8,244 nucleotides of DNA from Verrucomicrobiota bacterium (GTDB taxonomy: Bacteria; Verrucomicrobiota; Verrucomicrobiia; Verrucomicrobiales; Verrucomicrobiaceae). Both the position numbers and the translations under genes were made by a program. The DNA is taken from contig JAEYYS010000308.1 in the NCBI GenBank assembly GCA_023428335.1, positions 1 through 8,244 on the forward strand, in the 5' to 3' direction. Shown one piece after another: positions 5,259-8,244 of this stretch; positions within the stretch are counted from its first letter, which is position 1; each line of letters starts with the position of its first letter. The notes below the pieces were generated by a model that was not told the DNA's origin, searched no databases, and worked only from the letters and a program-made list of their open reading frames with translations.

Positions 5259-6632
5259 TCAAGCTTCCACCTGCAGCAACTCGCGCATGGCTGCAGTCAG
5301 CCTCGGCTCGACTTCAGGAGCGACGCGCGACACCCGGTGCTCGACTTCGTAACCGCCCTGGCTGTAGGCGATCTCGGTGCCGATGTAACCCGGGGCGTTG
5401 TCGCCATAGGCGGCGACGGCGATGAAGTCGTTCGGCCGCATCTGCTGGGCGGCGAGCTGGTACTCGATGAACAACTCCGCCGGCAGATGCAGCAGGTGCG
5501 CCGAGCCGAGGCGCAGGCAGCTGAGCGGGATGGTGCCGCCGATGGCGAGGCGCTGTTGAAACGCCAGGTCACGCGCGGCAAAGACCCGCTGGGCGAAGGG
5601 CAGCTTGGCATCGGCCAGCACCGCTTGCAGCTTGGCCTGCTCACCGGCATGCCGCGCCGGCAGCGCGATGGGTCGCACCCGCCATTCAAGGTCGGCCGCC
5701 GTCAGTGCCTGACGCCGCTGCGCCTGCCAGGCCGACTGCATGCCGGCAAAGACCCGCTCCGCCAGTACGGGACGATTGGCCGGATCGCCATCGTTGTACT
5801 TGCCGGCGGTGATGTTGCCCCCGGCGCCGTTGAAATGCACGCAGTGCACGCCGGGCAGGGCCTGATCGAGCAGGGCACGCGCGCCGCCGATGAAGTCCCA
5901 GTTCACCCCGCCCTTGCCATAATAACTCATCGGGTGCGTGGCATAATAGGTCAGCGCCGCCAGCGGTCGTTCCCCCTGCCAGAAGCTGACCAGCCGCAGC
6001 AGCGGATCGATGACGCCCTCGGGCGCGCTTGCCGCCTGCGGATGCTTGGAGGCGCTCATGCGGGTGAAGGCCACCTTGCCATCGGGTCCGAGCACACGGC
6101 GGTTGCTGGCCACCTTCTCCACCTTGCCGGTGCCGAAACCGACCTGATCGACCGCCTGCGCCTGGGCCAGGCTGGCGCGCGCAGCCTTGGCAATGGCCTG
6201 GAACACCCGCTGATCGAGTTCGGCATTGGAAAAGCGACCGCCGAGACCGTGCGCGCCGAGCAGTCGCTCCGTGTCGAGATCGCTGCCCGGCGCATCGTGC
6301 TGATGCACGGTGTGCACCGCCACGCGCTCGGGTGTCGTGCCCACCGACTGCGCGATCGTTTCGCGGATCAACTGATGACTGGCGTTTGCCAGCGCCACCC
6401 AGTCGAGCGCACAGAGCACAATCGGTTCGCCGACGCCGAGCAGGACCACCCCGCGGGCGAGCAACGGCGTGAGGATCTGCCGGGCCGGGGTGACGTTGCC
6501 ATGGCAGAGCGGGGATTCGAGCGGCGGCGTCACCTCCGTCTCGAAGGTGGCGAGGCGCAGACCGCCCTCGGCGGCACGCAGGCCGAGCACAGGGGTGGCG
6601 AGCAGACTTTGCAGGAAGGGGCGACGCAACAT
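5259..6632 (-). CDS. Neutral/alkaline ceramidase-like exported Zn hydrolase (copy 2), probable Tat substrate
   Basis: A 457-residue protein of the same family as the product of 911-2338 but clearly a different subgroup. Landmarks: TEVTPP (32-37), VHTVHQHDAPG (106-116, His110/His112), ATHP with His233, NGAGGNITAG (268-277), PAELF with Glu386, and PGYIGT with Tyr416. The two His clusters plus Glu386 and Tyr416 match the expected zinc ligand positions. The catalytic-Ser motif is changed (GNIT, with Thr275 where Ser is expected), and the C-terminal domain is absent. The N-terminus RRPFLQ followed by a hydrophobic stretch fits a twin-arginine signal, unlike the Sec signal of copy 1; this would suit a metal enzyme folded before export. 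It sits 34 bp after the sialidase-fold gene, so co-transcription is likely. The start has no Shine-Dalgarno; GGCGTA lies 8 nt upstream. Confidence 0.85.
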   Translation of the reverse strand: MLRRPFLQSLLATPVLGLRAAEGGLRLATFETEVTPPLESPLCHGNVTPARQILTPLLARGVVLLGVGEPIVLCALDWVALANASHQLIRETIAQSVGTTPERVAVHTVHQHDAPGSDLDTERLLGAHGLGGRFSNAELDQRVFQAIAKAARASLAQAQAVDQVGFGTGKVEKVASNRRVLGPDGKVAFTRMSASKHPQAASAPEGVIDPLLRLVSFWQGERPLAALTYYATHPMSYYGKGGVNWDFIGGARALLDQALPGVHCVHFNGAGGNITAGKYNDGDPANRPVLAERVFAGMQSAWQAQRRQALTAADLEWRVRPIALPARHAGEQAKLQAVLADAKLPFAQRVFAARDLAFQQRLAIGGTIPLSCLRLGSAHLLHLPAELFIEYQLAAQQMRPNDFIAVAAYGDNAPGYIGTEIAYSQGGYEVEHRVSRVAPEVEPRLTAAMRELLQVEA

Positions 6633-6640
6633 GCAGGTGC

Positions 6641-6646
6641 TACGCC
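6641..6646 (-). promoter_or_regulatory. GGCGTA box upstream of ceramidase-like gene 2
   Basis: Minus-strand GGCGTA with GCACCTGC between it and the ATG at 6632, the same 8-nt spacing as at the sialidase-fold gene. The upstream ACCG part of the longer leader is not conserved here. It occupies the 34-bp gap between two likely co-transcribed genes. Confidence 0.4.
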
Positions 6647-6666
6647 CCGCCGCGACCGATTCTTCC

Positions 6667-7845
6667 TCAGCGCGATGGCGGCGACCAGCGGATGCGGGCG
6701 ACGAAGGTCGCGCCCTTGGCCCCGCGCACGGCCGAGTCCTTCATGAACATGCCCTCCGACACCGTCACCCAGGCCTCGTTGTCGCTGATCCGGCAGGCTC
6801 CGAAATTGCCGAGTTCGGCCCCGCGCTCGGGCACCACCACGCGCTCGCTGGATCGCACCACCTGCAGCTTGTCGGGATCCACCCGTGCCAAGAAAAGCGG
6901 CGCGCGATGACGGACGATGTGATCGTTGTTCGCCCCGCGCCGGGTGTACACGAGGTAGAGCGAGTCGCCCTGCGCCAGCCAGTGCTGCTGGGTGTTGTAG
7001 CTGCCCAGCTCAATGCCGTCGTCAAAGGTCCAGGGCTTGGGCTCGGCATAGTGCAGGCCGTCGTCGCCGACGCTGACATACCCGCGCACATCATTGCGCA
7101 GGGTCAGGTAGTAGCGCCCCTGAAAGGCGATCAATGAAGGCTCATAAAGACCGCGCTTCAGGTCCAGGCGGAGGATGTCGCCATGGCGGACATAGGTCAG
7201 CGTCTCGCCATCGAAGCGGCATTCCGCCACCGTCGTCGAGAACGGCTGTTTCGTGCTTGGCCCGACGTAGAGCGGCACCAGCAGGTTGCCGTCCGGCTTC
7301 ACCAGCCACTGCGCGCAGGCGTTGCGGGCGAAGTTGAAGAGTTCGCCCTCCGGCAGCTCCAGGCGACGCCAGGACGACCACTTGCCTGTCTGGGGATCGA
7401 AGACCGCATAGACCGTCTGATGGGCGCGCGGCACGTCCTCGAGCTGCTTGCCCTTCGGGTTGTAGCGCACCTGCGCGCCGAGGGCGATCAGGCGACCGCT
7501 CGGCGCATGCCAACCCGGCGTCACATCGGCGACGCTGACCGTCACCCCATCCGGTTGCACCCGCCAATCCAGCTCCGGCGGCAGCACCGGCCCCGTCCAT
7601 GGACCGTCGACGCCCTTGCGCGTCATCACATGCAGGCCCGAGTAGTAATCGGAAACCTTCAGATGCTTCTGGATCGTCATCACCACCCCGCCCGGCACCG
7701 CCGCCGCTCGCGGGTGAAACCAGAGGAACTTGCCATCGTCATGCTCCATCACCGTCTCCACCTCCACCGTGAACGCCTCCGGCTCCCCCGCATGGGTGGA
7801 AAAGGCACAGGTCAGGAAAGCGGCACTCAGTAGGGAAAAACGCAT
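6667..7845 (-). CDS. Exported sialidase-fold (BNR/Asp-box beta-propeller) protein
   Basis: The product is 392 residues when started at ATG 7845. Upstream ATGs in the open frame would add up to 68 residues with no signal peptide and of repeat-like composition, whereas 7845 gives a clear Sec signal (MRF, hydrophobic core, THA before Gly20). Repeating short strands and aromatic/Gly turns indicate a beta-propeller. SVGDDGLHY (258-266) is a degenerate Asp-box, and YEPSLIAFQGRYYLTLRND (234-252) is typical of sialidase-like or glycosidase propellers. NPKGK (129-133) and TRRGANNDHIVRHRAP (301-316) supply conserved-looking charged residues. Planctomycete and verrucomicrobial relatives are usually called exo-alpha-sialidase, but the Arg triad and nucleophile Tyr of true sialidases cannot be assigned from sequence alone. 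Release of sialic acid is therefore unproven. It is the first gene of the three-gene minus run. Confidence 0.8.
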   Translation of the reverse strand: MRFSLLSAAFLTCAFSTHAGEPEAFTVEVETVMEHDDGKFLWFHPRAAAVPGGVVMTIQKHLKVSDYYSGLHVMTRKGVDGPWTGPVLPPELDWRVQPDGVTVSVADVTPGWHAPSGRLIALGAQVRYNPKGKQLEDVPRAHQTVYAVFDPQTGKWSSWRRLELPEGELFNFARNACAQWLVKPDGNLLVPLYVGPSTKQPFSTTVAECRFDGETLTYVRHGDILRLDLKRGLYEPSLIAFQGRYYLTLRNDVRGYVSVGDDGLHYAEPKPWTFDDGIELGSYNTQQHWLAQGDSLYLVYTRRGANNDHIVRHRAPLFLARVDPDKLQVVRSSERVVVPERGAELGNFGACRISDNEAWVTVSEGMFMKDSAVRGAKGATFVARIRWSPPSR

Positions 7846-7846
7846 C

Positions 7847-7865
7847 GAAGGAGTACGCCAGCGGT
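7847..7865 (-). promoter_or_regulatory. Conserved 19-nt leader with GGCGTA before the sialidase-fold gene
   Basis: On the minus strand ACCGCTGGCGTACTCCTTC, with GGCGTA 8 nt before the ATG at 7845. It matches the BD-FAE leader at 17 of 19 positions. The CTCCTT that follows the box resembles the anti-Shine-Dalgarno itself, not a Shine-Dalgarno, so ordinary 30S docking is not expected. The leader overlaps one arm of the inverted repeat at 7862-7917. Confidence 0.5.
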
Positions 7866-7917
7866 GGGAAAAACCATCAGGGGTTTGGCGCCTCGTGATG
7901 CCGGCATTTTCCCACCG
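7862..7917. promoter_or_regulatory. 11-bp perfect inverted repeat in the operon leader
   Basis: CGGTGGGAAAA (7862-7872) and TTTTCCCACCG (7907-7917) are perfect complements. Inside, CATCA (7875-7879) can pair with TGATG (7896-7900), so an extended stem is possible. Its near arm ends 2 bp from the GGCGTA box, a place where a bound dimer or an RNA hairpin could control expression of the three-gene run. The mid-loop GGCGCC is also self-complementary. Confidence 0.5.
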
Positions 7918-7979
7918 GGTCGCTCGGGCTCCCAAACGCCCCGGCTGCAAGCCCACCTGCGAGGTCGATGAATCACCAC

Positions 7980-8043
7980 CCCAAAGCGAGTGACCTTCGG
8001 CACACTCGCGCTCCAAGAATCGCTGCGCTCGGCATCCTTTGGG
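7980..8043. repeat. Nested inverted repeat (CCCAAAG ... CTTTGGG; GCGAGTG ... CACTCGC)
   Basis: Outer arms CCCAAAG (7980-7986) and CTTTGGG (8037-8043) enclose a hairpin GCGAGTG (7986-7992) / CACTCGC (8003-8009) with a 10-nt loop. It has the look of a dispersed palindromic intergenic element; no second copy lies in the window. A long open frame upstream of the sialidase start runs through it and is best read as repeat sequence. Confidence 0.45.
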
Positions 8044-8053
8044 CTGCATGCCG

Positions 8054-8070
8054 CAAGCCCATTGGGCTTG
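8054..8070. repeat. 17-nt palindrome CAAGCCCATTGGGCTTG
   Basis: Eight complementary bases on each side of one central T. It could form a tight hairpin on either strand. No T-tract follows on the plus strand, and on the minus strand the following bases are also GC-rich, so an intrinsic terminator is not supported. Confidence 0.4.
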
Positions 8071-8176
8071 TCGGACTCCTCTCCGCCCTCCCTGCTCTTG
8101 GCTCTGCGCCCCTTTCCCTCCGGATCAGCGTCAAATCAGCGGTTCACAACCGGATGGGGTCGCCGAGAACGTCCGC

Positions 8177-8230
8177 ACGCCAAGACGCCAAGGCTTGGGG
8201 AGATGATATCCTTCTTAGCGCCTTGGCGTG
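8177..8230. repeat. CGCCAAGG-type palindromic intergenic repeat
   Basis: ACGCCAAGGC (8185-8194) pairs perfectly with GCCTTGGCGT (8220-8229) around a 25-nt loop, and ACGCCAAG is repeated directly at 8177-8184. This is a different class from repeats A and B, but of the same general build: a short tandem motif with its inverse at the other end. Such elements are common between verrucomicrobial and planctomycete genes (recollection). Nothing coding is visible from 8071 to the right edge. Confidence 0.6.
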
Positions 8231-8244
8231 AGACCCTTTTCCTC

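Noticed and set aside
5154..6746. 530-codon open frame on the plus strand across ceramidase-like gene 2
   Set aside because: It is fully antisense to a gene with clear family motifs and a signal peptide, its own translation is Arg/His/Gln-rich and low in meaningful motifs.
7846..8049. Longer sialidase-fold protein starting at 8049
   Set aside because: The added 68 residues cover palindromic repeat DNA and would bury the signal peptide that starts at 7845.
7968..8231. 87-codon open frame on the plus strand at the right end
   Set aside because: It runs through three inverted repeats, has no ribosome-binding site or recognised motif, and ends inside the CGCCAAGG repeat.

Overview
The window is a GC-rich stretch of Gram-negative-type chromosome carrying six protein genes, one of them cut off by the left edge. 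All six encode proteins with export signals and hydrolase or hydrolase-like folds. The gene families (ceramidase-like metal amidohydrolases, BD-FAE-type and AXE1-like esterases, a sialidase-fold protein, an LpxR-type outer-membrane deacylase), the absence of Shine-Dalgarno sequences, and the CACGGAG-rich and CGCCAAGG-rich palindromic intergenic repeats fit a Verrucomicrobiota member, perhaps of the Opitutae. That placement is an inference from gene style. There is no rRNA or marker gene here to fix it.

Layout. Positions 1-799 (minus): 5' part of an exported alpha/beta-hydrolase esterase. Positions 800-910: divergent intergenic region with an 18-bp perfect palindrome. Positions 911-2338 (plus): ceramidase-like hydrolase 1. 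Positions 2339-3025: 687 bp with no credible gene but a dispersed-type repeat (copy A) and several inverted repeats. Positions 3026-4087 (plus): LpxR-family outer-membrane deacylase. Positions 4088-4384: convergent gap filled by a 9-bp tandem repeat and repeat copy B, which runs into the last codons of the next gene. Then comes a minus-strand run with gaps of 34 and 43 bp: sialidase-fold protein (7845-6667), ceramidase-like hydrolase 2 (6632-5259) and BD-FAE-type esterase (5215-4385), probably one operon. Positions 7846-8244: gene-free upstream region with four inverted repeats.

Function. Taken together the genes look like a cell-envelope or periplasmic set for taking apart acylated or amide-linked glycoconjugates: two esterases, two Zn-amidase-like enzymes, a beta-propeller protein and an acyl-chain-removing outer-membrane enzyme. 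The substrate is not visible from sequence, and no transporter, regulator or CRISPR/RNA gene is present.

The most distinctive signal is regulatory. Five of the six genes carry a G/GCGTA box 8-15 nt before the start codon and none has a Shine-Dalgarno sequence. Two of the boxes, in front of the sialidase-fold gene and the BD-FAE gene, lie in a shared 19-nt leader (17 of 19 identical). I found no clear new multi-gene defence or mobile system.
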